This document shows, piece after piece, positions 35,754-48,059 of a stretch of 64,000 nucleotides of DNA. The translations under genes and the position numbers were made by a program. The notes below the pieces were generated by a model. It did not search any database and was not told the origin of the DNA. It saw nothing but the letters and a program-made list of their open reading frames with translations. The stretch is from Mercurialis annua (taxonomy: Eukaryota; Streptophyta; Magnoliopsida; Malpighiales; Euphorbiaceae): NCBI RefSeq assembly GCF_937616625.2, contig NC_065570.1, positions 33,983,665-34,047,664 on the forward strand, in the 5' to 3' direction. Within the stretch, counting starts at the first letter, position 1. Each line of letters begins with the position of its first letter.

Positions 35754-38278
35754 TGTCACGACCCGATTTCCGTTTAGAAACTCGTGTCGAGACCGGCGCT
35801 AGGGAATGGGAATGGTTGTTCCGAAACCCGTAGCAAGCCTAAGAAAAACAGTAAAAACTTTTCGCGTTTTGAAAACATAAGAGGTTTGAATTTCTTTTCG
35901 CAAGTATTTGAAAACCTTCAAATAAATGTGTAATCAAAACCATGCAATCACATTTCTGGACTCAGGGTAATACATGTATACTGCACACACCTTGACACAA
36001 CCCTGTCCAAAAACAATGCCAGCGGTGCAAACCAGTTATCACGTCAAGTAACTGGTTTAAGCATGCCACTTAATTAATCACAAAGCTTTTATCAAAACCA
36101 GGTTTCTTATAAACAACTGGCAAAAGCCCTTTTTATAAAAACATGCTTTTGTCCCAAAATGATACTGACAGTAGTTTCATATCAGAGTTTAAGCATTTAC
36201 AATTGAACTACTGTTCGGAGCTAGAACTACTCTGCAGCTCTAGAGTGACCTTTATTTAGTTACAACTTCCAGAGAAAGAATTGGAAGTCTGGTCACGTCA
36301 AAATATCATTTACCTGTGAAAAGGGAAATCAACGGGGGTCAAATATGAGTGAATTCACATAATTACTCAAGCATATTAATAAAAGCAGAAATCGCATGTA
36401 AACGCACTTTGTGCAGCCAAATAACCGATCCAAATGAAACCCTAAGAGAAACCCCATTTGGTTAACTGTGATTAATGTCACAGTTCATGCTCTCTTGTTT
36501 AACACAGGATGAAATGTGAACTCACGTTATCATAATCATCTTATCTCTGTGTAAGGTTTGCTGGGCCGTAAATTAAATTACTGGCTCCCCAGGATAACCT
36601 GTTAGGTCTTGGCCGCTTTGCAAGCATCTGGCCAAAGAACCCAACTAGTATGCAATGCAATGATTTATTAATACCGGTGATCACACAGTTCTATTGTTGC
36701 CCAATAGATAGCACGTTCCAGTGGATCTATATATTGGTTTCAAATCGACTCTATGCAATGCAATTTCAAACACATTTTTAGTTATAAATGTTTTGGCATT
36801 AATATTCAAAAGTAAATATGCGAACTCACAAAACCGTTATCCACAAAACAGTTCTCGTTCACCCTCTACTCTCCTGGTCTGGTAGCTTGCTTGCTCGTCG
36901 GATCTAGTTAGAAAACAATTATTAAACACAATTGAAACAAGAATTCTAACTCTAAAGAGTAGACTCTCTATTGACATTACTAAACATATAGCATATCTAG
37001 TCTATACTCATTTTTAATCTCAACTCATAGTCCTCTAGCTATTAATCATTTTGATTAATTGAGGACCTAATTAAAACATTTCTAAGTTTTAATTAATCGA
37101 ACTTCCATAAACGTCCAAGTTCTTTTTAGTCCTTATTGAACGTACCGTTCAAAATTGTTCAAAACTCGTTGGTTCGGAACCCGACGTGCGAAAGCACGTC
37201 GGAAACACGCGTTGGCGCGAGGCCCTGTGCGCCCGCACAGTGTCCCTGTGCGTCTGCACAGGTGACTGTGCGGTCGCACAGTCTTAAAGAGACTGTGCGC
37301 TCGCACAGTCGGGCTGTGCGTGCGCACAGTCACTGTGCGACGCACAGTGGCTGTGCCACACAGCCACGGGAACTCCGTTCCCAGGCTGATTTCCGTCGAG
37401 GTAAACCCATTTTTCCGATCCTAAACGCATATACAAATGCCAATCTATCCATTTTCACTATCGGAACGTAAAATCATTACGTATACATTCGATTCGATAC
37501 GGTAACCGTTATATATTCGAATATAATCCATTTTCTATATATCCAAATTCAAAATAACGGTTATAACTTCGATTATTAATGGATTACCGAAGAAATTTGA
37601 GTTAGAAACGAGAAATCGGATCGAAATCGTCGAACCTACCGTCGCGTGCGTCGTCGCCGTTCTCTCTGTAATGAAAACCTAAGTTTTCTATTTCTGCTGC
37701 ATATGAACAATTCATTTGAATTGTTATAATATATAGTTTGGTTAAATTCCAAACTAGCCCTTAGGTATTCACGCGTTACTTTAACCCAAATTCTTAAATA
37801 CTCGTCCGTAACTAAAACGGACAACGAACTCCAAATTTTATGAAATTTTAACCACGAATTCCATAATTCGTAATTAGAATAAAAACGTAATTTTTATTCT
37901 CACGGGACTTATATTTTATCTTTAATAATTCATTAAAGATTTATTAGGGCTAAATTAGACCCACTTAATAAAATTTCTATCTCCAAATTCTATTAAATTT
38001 TAGGGGTAACTTTCTAAAAATATTTCGTGAATATTGACTCCAAAAATATTCACACGGGACTTATAAATTATCCTATTTTAATTTATAAGCATTTCTTAAT
38101 ACCCGTTAGTTAAAATATAAATATCCAATTTTTTTATATTTTAACTTCTATAACTATTTTATATTTCCGGAGATACTATAAATTAAATTTATCCTTAAAT
38201 TTAATTTACGTTCTCCCGGTCCTATAAATTATTCCTTACGTGGAATAATTTAATCCTTTAATTTTACGGGGAATTACA
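35754..38278 (-). repeat. 5' LTR of Tekay-2
   Basis: 2525 bp, paired with 17623-20170. It keeps the TATA box (37724-37736), a hairpin cluster with seven units (about 37223-37372) and the conserved hairpin (36691-36707). The outer end reads TGTAATTCCCCG, where the other copy has TGTAATACCCCG. Confidence 0.95.
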
Positions 38279-39359
38279 AAACGAATGGATTTGTTTCGTA
38301 AGTTTGTAAACGTTTGGCTTCAATTGCTAAATAGGTGAAACGTTTGAATTTGTTTCGTAATGTTTGTAAACGTTTAGCATAAATCGGTAAAGGTTAAATG
38401 TTTCGATTTTTTTATAACGTTTAAAACGTTTAGCTTAAATCGCTAAAATGGGAAAACATTTGGATTTGTTTCGTAACATTTGTAAACCTTTGGCATAAAT
38501 TGCTAAAAAGGTGAAATGTTTTGTTTTGTTTCGTAATGTTTATAAACATTCAGCTTATATTGCCAAAAAGGTGAAACGTTTGGATTTGTTTCGTAAGGTT
38601 TCTATATGTTTGGCTTAAATTGCAAATAAGGTGAAATGCTTGGATTTGTTTCGTAAAGTTTGTAAACGATTGGTTTAAATTACTAAAAAGGTGAAACGTT
38701 TGGATTTGTTTCGGAACGTTTGTAAACGTTTCGCTTAAATTACTAAAAATGTGAAACGCATGGATTTGTTTCGTAACGTTTGTAAACGTTTGACTTAAAT
38801 TGCTAAGAAGGTAAAACGCTTGGTTTTGTTTCGTATCATTTGTAAAGGTTTGGCTTAAATCGCTAAAAATGTGAAACGTTTGGATTTGTTTCGTAACGTT
38901 TTTAACATTTTGTTTTGTTTCGTAACGTTTGTAAACGTTAGGCTTAAATAGCTAAAAAGGGGAAACGTTTGGTTTTGTTTCGTAACATTTTAAACGTTTG
39001 GCTTAAATCGCTAAAAAGGTGAAATGTTTGGATTTGTTTCATAGCGTTTGTAAACATTTGGCTTAAATCGCTAAAAAAAGTGAAACGTTTCGATTTGTTT
39101 CGTAATGTTTGTAAACATATGGCTTAAATCGCCAATGGTGAAACATTTGGTTTTGTTTCGTAACGTTTGTAACGTTTGGCTTAAATCGCTAAAAAGGTGA
39201 AAGTTTGGTTTTGTTTCGTAATGTTTGTAAACATTTGGATTTGCTTCGTAACGTTTGGTTCGTAACGTTTTAAACGTTTGGATTTGTTTCATAACGTTTG
39301 TAAACGTTTGGCTTAAATTGCTACTAAGGTGAACGTTTGATTTTGTTTCGTAACGTTTG
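38279..39359. repeat. 60-bp satellite array, right block
   Basis: About 18 monomers continuing the left block, starting with the AAACG duplication. It stops abruptly at GTAAAC next to the E2 fragment. The right copy of the E2 internal region reads ATAAACAAAGGACTTCGC at the same place, so the joint has about five bases of microhomology (TAAAC). Confidence 0.95.
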
Positions 39360-41230
39360 TAAACAAAGGACTTCGCATGGATGCGGAGACAAGTTCGGTA
39401 AGATAAGATAATGGATTAACGAATTTGAAGATCAATAAGAGTATACACTATACGCGATGGTTGTGACAGTGACGACACTGCCAAAAGCAACATACGACGA
39501 TTAAAGTTAAAAGAATCGAAGATCCTCATCGAAAATGAGTAAATGAAGTACATTGAATTTATCGGGAGTAAAACTCCAATGTGGTAACAATCGTTGTTCC
39601 ACTAGTACGAAGATCGTATATGTAACAACTGCGCCCGAACCAAGAAGGTTCGCAAAGAGATTAAACATCTCTTTCTTATAGGACATCAAGAATTAAGGTA
39701 CGGGCAACGGCGATGTAAAGAAACGTAATGCAAGACTAACAATCTTTAGAAGATGATAGCAATGATCGTAATAGGAAGTAAAGAACGGGATAACAAAGAC
39801 AGTTATCCAAGGTTATAAAGAATGAAAGATAAATAAATTGATGAAAAGTAAGAGAAGACAAAGATTTTCAAGAATAGCGCGTCACGCTAAAGAAAAAGGA
39901 AGTAGGTCAATAATATACGAGATACATTGACGCAAGAAGAAAGGCAAGTAAGCCTTACAAGGAAAGTAAACAAAGACCTTATAAAGATACATCATAAAGA
40001 TTCACCTCATGGATAACCATGATAAGCAACAATAACAAAATGATCTTCATACGAGAAGAGAAGTAACGAGACAAAAGAGGATAGCAAATAATGGAATAAG
40101 TTCCTAGCACTACGATGAATAACAATTGGATAACGACAACATTAATACGAAAAGGACAACGTAAGTAGTAAAACACGTATTAATTGAGTGTCCATATCAC
40201 TCAATAAGGAGTGATCATAGGATTAGACGTATTGAACAAAAGTAAAGAATCAAGAACGGGAAATCGTAAGTACATATGAATACGACTAGTGTCGTCATAA
40301 AAGGAAGATATCGAATGACAAAGATTATCATCTTTAGTAATAAGACATCATTAGGACGAACTACCATTGGACATCAGTAAGGAACTAAAAGTTCAATTAC
40401 AGGGACAAGAGTGTATAATATTGAAGGCCAGACAAGGAACAGGTGAAAAGATCATGTATATAAGATCAAGGAAAAGAAATTAAAGGTAAGGAATCATGAG
40501 GCATAAGAATACAACTGACGCCACGATAGGAGAAGATAATGACATGAAAGCTGTCAACGACAACTGAAGTTGTGGTTTAAGTAGAACAGGAATATGAATA
40601 TCAATTCCATATACTATTATGGAAATTGGTAAGGATATCGATAGAATACAATATATAAGAAAAGTATATGAAAATTCGAGGACGAATTTTTATAAGGGGG
40701 GAAAAATGTAATGCCCCAAATATTTAAATTGTGCCACGTGTAGTAAATTCCGATAAATTAAACTAATATGGGTTTAATTTAATAGTACTGGAAAATTACA
40801 CTAATTTTCATTAAGCATATTAGCCGGATTTGAGGAAAAGGTTAGAAAATTAATATAAAATAAAATATAAATCCCGTAATGGAAATTATTTCGCCAAGGT
40901 CCGCGAAATATTATATAGTAATAGTGGTTAAAGTTTCGAGTCAATCAGAGACCTTTTAAAATTTGGACGTGGATGCGTTTTTGGGCTAAATTGCAACTTT
41001 TGAAAAGTTCAAGGACCAAAATATAAATTAGCCAATTAAATCTCGAGAATACCAAATAAGATATTATTGATGGGAAAAAAATAATTTTGAATAAGTATTA
41101 TTTATATGTATATAAATAATACGTATGTAATAGAGTTAAAAGGATAATTTAACCATTTGGTTAAATTAGAAGGTTTAAAAGAGAATTGGTTTATGTTAAA
41201 GAAATGAAGGACTAAAGTGGCTAATTAGCC

Positions 41231-41231
41231 A

Positions 41232-41311
<80 letters not shown>

Positions 41312-41330
41312 GTGTGTGTGTATGTGTTTC
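41231..41330. repeat. TA/TG microsatellite in the E2 LTR
   Basis: About 40 TA repeats, then a run of TG/TATG. It is self-complementary and accounts for the repeated Tyr-Ile open frame seen on the other strand. Confidence 0.95.
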
Positions 41331-42064
41331 CTTATGAAGAAGGAAAGAAAGAAAGTGATTAGGGCAGAGAAAGAAAAACGACGATCATCGTCCATCCGCC
41401 GCCGTTTCGCCATATCTCTTCCAAATCGCGAGTTCTTTATATCGATTTGTTCAAAATTAAATTCTCTGTCTATTTCGAGCATCAAATCAAGGTAAGCTTG
41501 ACGTTCTGGTTTAGGGTTTCGAACGTGCAGTCCTTCGCCAATGGGGATTTTCAAAATGGGCTTTTCTGGGCCCTGACGCGACGCAGAAACTTGATTTCGG
41601 ACAATTTCAAGTCGCGTAATCAATCATAATTCGATTGAATTTCAAAACATAAACTAGGACGTTTAATAATGAAATGTGATTGAGAGATTATCAAAGTTAA
41701 GAGTCGTATTTGGGATACGATCATGCTAACCTAAGTTTTATCACTTAGGATTTTAGTATTAAGTTTACGTTTATGAATTAAACGTACAAATAATTTGGAT
41801 AAGTAACCGACGTACCTACAAGCTAACGAGCCGACGAGCTGGAGTAGCTAAATGATCGAACGATGCATGGAACCTACATGATTAGATGGCGATAATGCAG
41901 TTTTAGGATAGCGAGTTCTGTGAGTTGCATTTTACTTTCGCGTATTGTTTATTAAAGCTATTTTCATATATTATGATTATATATATATCACATTTATATG
42001 ATTTGATTACTTGAATGATTGTTTTGAGCTGAAACTCTAGTATGAGATCCGAAGAAACTAGCTA

Positions 42065-42083
42065 CCTATTGAGTGTCAATAGG
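42065..42083 (+). promoter_or_regulatory. Conserved LTR hairpin, E2 copy
   Basis: CCTATTG (42065-42071) pairs with CAATAGG (42077-42083) around loop AGTGT. It is preceded by TAGCTA and followed by CTGTGTGATTACCAGT. Confidence 0.7.
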
Positions 42084-43046
42084 CTGTGTGATTACCAGTA
42101 TCTAGTCAGTCTAGTGTGTTTGCATATGATAAATGATTTGATATACATGCATAATATAAATATGAATATGAATATGAGTATGAATTTCGAATTTGGACAA
42201 TGAATTCGATACGAGTGAGCACTCGGTTACGGTGTAACCTGGAGTCCCCGTATCTAGTGAGTTGGACTCACACTTTGGGATTAAGCGATTGGTCACGATC
42301 GACGTGGTAGAGTGTGAACACTCCCGGATCGGACCATTTGGATCAGTATGATTTGAATATTCGTGAAGTTGTCTCACATTTTAGGATATTAGTTTCTAAC
42401 GGATCAAATGCTTGATATATGTATTTTTATACTAAAGTTTATGTGCAATGCGATGTTACGTTTTTTCAATACCGATAGAAATATGCAAACTCACTCAGTA
42501 TTTCCCAAAATACTGACCCCCTCACAGTGTTCTCTTTCAGGTGATCGGAGTAGGATTAGACAGACAATCTCCTTTATGTCGGCACCCTTTTGGCTTACAC
42601 AAAGTACGAGTTTTCATAGAGCTGCAGTAGTCAGTAGGTGTCAGTATAAGGTTTATGATTTGATTTCAAACGGTATTTGAAATGTAAACTCTGATATAAT
42701 TTTATAAATAAGTTGTTTATAAAAATGACGTTTTCTCTGTTCGAATTTGGTACCAATTACCATGAGTGGAATTGGTTATGATTGTGACTAGAAACAGGGC
42801 GGTGCTGGATATGAGATGGCGCTCAGTAAGACCCTGGTTTCTAAGAAATGTTTCGAGAATGTTTTCAGAAAAGGAATACGTTATTTTGATATTTGAATTA
42901 TATTACTTAAAGAAGATTTCTGATAACGCATTATATATAACAATAGCGAAAAGTTTATAGTGATTTAGGCTTGCTACGGATTTTGGAGCTACCACTCCCG
43001 TTCCCTAGCGCCGGTCTCGGCTCAATATTTTTGGTCGTGACAATTG

Positions 43047-43058
43047 TGGTATCAGAGC
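43047..43058 (+). other. Primer binding site (tRNA-Met), E2
   Basis: TGGTATCAGAGC lies four bases after the LTR end, followed by a leader with GAACTACTGCAGCTATAGAG at 43111. Confidence 0.9.
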
Positions 43059-46000
43059 AGGTGGTCCAGTTACCTCTACTAATATGTGTTTTGTCAATTA
43101 AGTTACCTATGAACTACTGCAGCTATAGAGTTGAGTTCTGTCTGATCCAAGTAGTTTGCATTGTTGTTTTGCGATAAGTATGATTGATTGATTTGTGAAG
43201 TGCTTGTTTGTTTGTTGCGACATACGCATATGAGATACACGCGCGTATTTCGTTTTCGATAAGATATGCATATGTGATATGCATACCCAGATGGAACCTC
43301 GAGGAGATGAAATTCTACTATGAGGCAGTTCATGTTTTGGCACGTCTAGGCTAGATACTATCAAAATGATCGATTGAAACGCCAGGAGGCGGATAGCAAA
43401 GAAGAATAAAGCTACAGAGGTGATAGAACTTGCCGAATACAGAGTTTAAAGGTCTAGAGAACTTACAAAACTCAATGTTTATAACTTGTTAAAGTTGTTT
43501 ATCTAAATGATTTTGCAAGCATAATTGTGCCTAGACCCGATATAGAAATGTATGCTAGACACGACATTGATAGGAATGCATCACTACATACATAATTAAT
43601 AAAGAGAATAATAAATGAAGACATGCATTAATAGTACATGCATCATATGCATTATGCTCATACGAAAAGGTGAGCTGTGGCAACTCTTTGGGGATGAGAG
43701 ACATCATCACCCTAGTGCACAATTTTGCTAAGATTTCAATGAATTTTGATTTAAATTTCGAAACGAGACATTTTATTTGGAAGAGTTTTCAAGAAGTTTT
43801 GTTTTTATGTAAGTATACCTAGACCAAAACTCTGCGACGGAAGTGAAGTGCTCGCGAGCAAGCTACGATCAAGGCCACGAGAAGATCAAATACATATAAT
43901 TGCGAGAACATAGAAGTTATGCTTCTAGGATATGAACTTAGTCTTGAATTAACGAGCTAGAATATAGCTAAAATCACAGATGTATCGGAAAGTGATGCGC
44001 ACCCCGATTAGTGGTAAGTTATAAAATAAGTATCTCTTGACGGGACGTTAAAGATATTAAACTACGTTATAAAAGAGGAGAAGTATATATAAAAATATAA
44101 TCAAAGGATCGACAGGTGTATACCATAGTGCAAGGAACATGCATAGTCTACTATGCATCGATGTGATAAGCTATAGATATGATCCATAAGTCGTGAAGGT
44201 TTAGTAAAACTGTGACAGCCCCCTACTAAGCCGTTGGATCAAATTGATATAGGGATACGATATTCATAAGATGATTACCTGCGTATTAACCGATAGGATT
44301 GTCAAACCAAGAACTTGAAGTAGTTTTCATAAGAGTATCAATGATGGATGTATACTGATAAAAGTGACGAGCTAAGTAGACGTGTGGTAAGAATATAAAG
44401 TGTGGAGAAGGGAATTGGATCAATTAAGAATAACTAACATCAAGCATGTAACGAATTAAATGGTTTGAAGAGCATTAGAAGGGAGATTATGAGATATCCG
44501 ATAAGTGTCGCGATCGGTGAATTAGGAGTCTGATTCTTCAACACCAATTGTAATTATAAAGTAAATTAGTATACCACGAACGGTATAAATGTAACGAACG
44601 TATGTGGTGTGTCGAGTCTCAAGCTTTCCGCTGGAATGATAAGGAGTAAAGTGCATAATGCGGTCAATATACGAGATTGATGATGACCTTTGAAAGGTTA
44701 GATGCATTATGTAGAATCGAATTCATCGGACATATGGATGAAACTTCGTACATCAAGATAAGTGAAAGAAAGTGATATCAGATAAATGGAGATAGAAGAT
44801 GAAAGATGAAAGTAAGATATACCAAGGTATAAGGCATATTTGATAAGGTATAAGGATTCAAAAATGGATTAAGGATAGCAAGAGATCAGTTAAAATATAA
44901 GTATCAAGAAAGTATAGGTTACCTACGTATATCGCACGAAACTCGATTAAAGAGACCGGGAAAAGAAAAAGAGTAAAGTCACGTGGAGAGTTGACAAGGA
45001 GATTAGAGAAATGGAATTCTATGTAGTCGCGGACACATAGAAACAAAGAAGGATAACGAGGACAGAGACAATATGTAAACAATCAAGAAAGCACCACGTC
45101 GAGAAATTTAGAAGAAATATGCTAAGACTATCACTCATGGTCGATGTTGTGGATGCAAAAAGAAGAGGTATACGATGTACAAGATGCGATGAAGGGGGAA
45201 ATGCAAAAAACTGCAATAGAAGATGATCGAGAAGCACGATAAGAGCATGAATATGGAATATAAGAAAAGTATTATAGGATTTTAACATTGAAGCTATTAA
45301 TCCTAATGGTTGATTAGGAATAGGAAGCCAAAGAAGAAACATAAAGAAATATATCTACGATATAGATTAAAGGAAGAAGTTGCGAATGGAATTAATAAAA
45401 TTATGGATAGTGAGAAAAGGTAAACCTAAAGCTACATGATTGCAAAAGGAGATAATTTGGAAACTAAGAGTCAAACTAAGATTGAGTATAAGAAAGGGAA
45501 GATAAGGAATAATTAGATTTTAACAGTGAATGCTAAAAGCATCGTTGAAGATCAAATGACGATCAATGTCGAGGAGACGACAAAGGAAAGAAGAGCCTAG
45601 GTAAGATAAGATAGTAGTGTGGAAAAGAAGTTAAAGATGAATATAACCTAAAGTTTAATACTAAGGTTAACATTTAAGTTTCAAAAGATAAATCACGACG
45701 AAGTATATAGTGAGATATTCACTAGAAAGAGAAAGGAACATCGAAAGAAGATTAAGGTAAATAGAGTACAAATTTTGCCAAGTATGCCAACGAGGACTTG
45801 ATATAATAGTGCGTACAAAGATTAGTATAACGTAAGGAAAGTCTACGTTCTTGATAAGGATAAACAAAGGACTTCGCAAGGATGCGGAGACAAGTTTGGT
45901 AAGATAAGATAATGGATTAGCGAATTTGAAGATCAATAAGAGTATACACTATACGCGATGATGGTGACAGTGACGACACTGCCAAAAGAAAAAGACGACG

Positions 46001-47193
46001 ATAAAAGTTAAAAGAATCGAGGATCCTCAACGAAAATGAGTAAATGAAGTACATCGAATAAATCGAGAGTAAAACTCCAATGTGGTAACAATCGTTGTTC
46101 TACTAGTACGAAGATCGTATATGTAACAGCTGTGCGCGAACCAAGAAGGTTCACAAAGAGATTAAACATCTCTTTCTTATAGGACATCAAGCATGAAGGT
46201 ACGGGCAACGGTGATGTAAAGAAACGTAGTAAGACTAACAATCTTTAGAAGATGATAGCAATGATCGTAAAAGGAAGTAAAGAACGGGATAACAAAGACA
46301 GTTATCCAAGGTTATAAAGAATGAAAGATAAATAAATTGATGAAAAGTAAGAGATGACAAAGATTTTCAAGAATAGCGCGTCACGCTAAAGAAAAAGGAA
46401 GTAGGTCAACACTATACGAGATACATTCACGTAAGAAGAAAGGCAAGTAAGCCTTACAAGGAAAGTAAACAAAGACCTTATAAAGATACATCATAAAGAT
46501 TCACCTCATGGATAACCATGATAAGCAACAATAACAAAATGATCTTCATACGAGAAGAGAAGTAACGAGACAAAAGAGGATAGCAAATAATGGAATAAGT
46601 TCCTAGCACTACGACGAATAACAATTGGGTAACGACAATAGTAATACGAAAAGGAAAACGTAAGTAGTAAAATACGTATTAATTGAGTGTCCATATCACT
46701 CAATAAGAAGTGATCATAGGATTAGACGTATTGAACAAAAGTAAATAATCAAGAACGGTAAATCGTAAGTACATATGAATACGACTAGTGTCGTCATAAA
46801 AGGAAGATATCGAATGACAAAGATTATCATCTTTAGTAATAAGACATCATTAGGACGAACTACCATTGGACATCAGTAAGGAACTAAAAGTTCAATTACA
46901 GGGACAAGAGTGTATAATATTGAAGGCCAGACAAGGAACAGGTGAAAAGATCATGTATATAAGATCAAGGAAAAGAAATTAAAGGTAAGGAATCATGAGG
47001 CATAAGAATACAACTGACGCCACGATAGGAGAAGATAATGACATGAAAGCTGTCAACGACAACTGAAGTTGTGGTTTAAGTAGAACAGGAATTGGAATAT
47101 CAATTCCATATACTATTATGGAAATTGGTAAGGATATCGATAGAATACAGTATATAAGAAAAGTATATGAAAATTCGAGGACGAATTTTTATA
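43059..47193 (+). other. Non-coding internal region of E2
   Basis: About 4.1 kb, strongly enriched in A and G on the element's sense strand, with no long sense frame. It holds the 34-nt shared box (43680-43713), a splice-donor-like GTAAGTATACCTAGACCAAA with ACTCTG (43809-43834), and a possible decayed gag zinc-knuckle relic near 45176-45214. Open frames on the opposite strand are a consequence of the purine bias. The region is LARD-like, meaning large and without coding capacity. Confidence 0.75.
43680..43713 (+). other. 34-nt shared box, E2 copy
   Basis: Reads GGGGATGAGAGACATCATCA in its core, differing from the TR-GAG copy at two bases (ACATC for ATGTC). Confidence 0.75.
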
Positions 47194-47205
47194 AGAGGGG
47201 AAGAA

Positions 47206-47590
47206 TGTAATGTCCCAAATATTTAAATTGTGCCACGTGTAGTAAATTCCGATAAATTAAACTAATATGGGTTTAATTTAATAGTACTGGAAATTTAAAC
47301 TAATTTTCATTAAGCATATTAGCCGGATTTGAGAAAAAAGGTTAGAAAATTAATATAAAATAAAAAATAAATCCCGTAATGGAAATTATTTCGCCAAGAT
47401 CCGCGAAATACTATATAGTAATAGTGGTTAAAGTTTCGAGTCAATCAAAGACCTTTTAAAATTTGGACGCGGATGCGTTTTTGGTTTAAATTGCAACTTT
47501 TGAAAAGTTCAAGGACCAAAATGTAAATTAGCCAATTAAATCTCGAGAATAACAATTAAAAGATTATTTACGGGAAAACAATAATTTTTA
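47206..47590 (+). repeat. Truncated second LTR of E2
   Basis: Matches 40707-41090 with some differences that grow towards its right end, then stops. It follows a polypurine tract (AGAGGGGAAGAA, 47194-47205). The break joins it to E3 internal DNA; the exact base is unclear by eye. Confidence 0.8.
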
Positions 47591-48025
47591 ATTTAATTCT
47601 GAAAAGATAAAGTTTCGTTAAAACAAAAATATAGGGTATACAAACCTGAGCACAACCAACACCCTTAATTCACAAATCCTTAAATCATAATTTGGAAATT
47701 ATCACAAGCACTCCTCAATCTGAATCTAACCATACAACGCACTTGGCACAACTATATCGCGAGTGCAACCTCAAATTTAATTTCATTTTCTATGAAACAC
47801 ACGATTCTGACAATACGGACTGGTGCACTACAACATAATCGTCTAAAATTTACAACCCTCATCACAGAGTATTTGTCTAGCTACCTTTCAGTAACAGTTT
47901 CAAAATCATTTGAAATCCGATAACTTATAAATAAGTTTGTCACACTATGATTCGCAAGCTCATTTCTAAACACTTTTCTCAAAACACTTTATCGATAAAA
48001 AATCCATTTTACATAATTGTGCGCT

Positions 48026-48059
48026 AGGGTGATGACATCTCTCGTCCCCAAAGAGTTGC
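48026..48059 (-). other. 34-nt shared box, E3 copy
   Basis: The minus strand reads GCAACTCTTTGGGGACGAGA then GATGTCATCACCCT, one base different from the TR-GAG copy. About 140 bases further in element sense is GGTAGCTAGACAAATACTCTG, matching the second shared motif of TR-GAG and E2. Confidence 0.75.

Larger units (their letters stand above)
17623..38278 (-). mobile_element. Tekay-2: complete chromovirus inserted in the satellite
   Basis: Flanked by the target duplication AAACG (17618-17622 and 38279-38283). In minus orientation it consists of 5' LTR 35754-38278, PBS 35738-35749, gag from 35447, protease, RT, RNase H, integrase and chromodomain ending at 20215, polypurine tract 20171-20183, and 3' LTR 17623-20170. 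The plus-strand TR-GAG element (23300-33720) splits it between protease and RT. Without that insert it is about 10.2 kb. The two LTRs are very similar by eye, which suggests a fairly recent insertion, yet the coding part already has several disabling changes. Confidence 0.95.
40707..43042 (+). repeat. Complete LTR of E2
   Basis: 2336 bp, TGTAATGCCCCAAATATTTA to GGTCGTGACA. It contains an 80-bp TA microsatellite (41231-41310) followed by TG repeats, the conserved hairpin (42065-42083) and the terminal CTTGCTACGG / CCCTAGCGCCGG module. It is preceded by a polypurine tract (40694-40706) and followed by the PBS. Confidence 0.9.
39360..47590 (+). mobile_element. E2: coding-free LTR retrotransposon in partial tandem array
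   Basis: Order: 3' part of an internal region (39360-40706), complete LTR (40707-43042), PBS and complete internal region (43043-47205), and the first roughly 385 bp of another LTR (47206-about 47590). The left 1.35 kb repeats at 45859-47205, so the whole has a 6.5-kb period. No gag or pol frame is recognisable. LTR termini, PBS, leader and polypurine tract are of the same type as in the Tekay elements. Both outer ends are truncated. Confidence 0.88.

Noticed and set aside
41225..41623. A 132-residue minus-strand frame with a Tyr-Ile repeat
   Set aside because: Half of it is the TA microsatellite of the E2 LTR; the rest is LTR sequence with no recognisable domain.
43103..43364. Overlapping minus-strand frames just after the E2 primer site
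   Set aside because: They lie antisense to the conserved leader and have no family resemblance.
45019..45342. Hydrophobic minus-strand frames in E2 (also 44858-45082, 45667-45936, 46008-46241)
   Set aside because: They are antisense to a purine-rich element strand. Pyrimidine-rich codons (Phe, Leu, Ser) give false membrane-protein looks.
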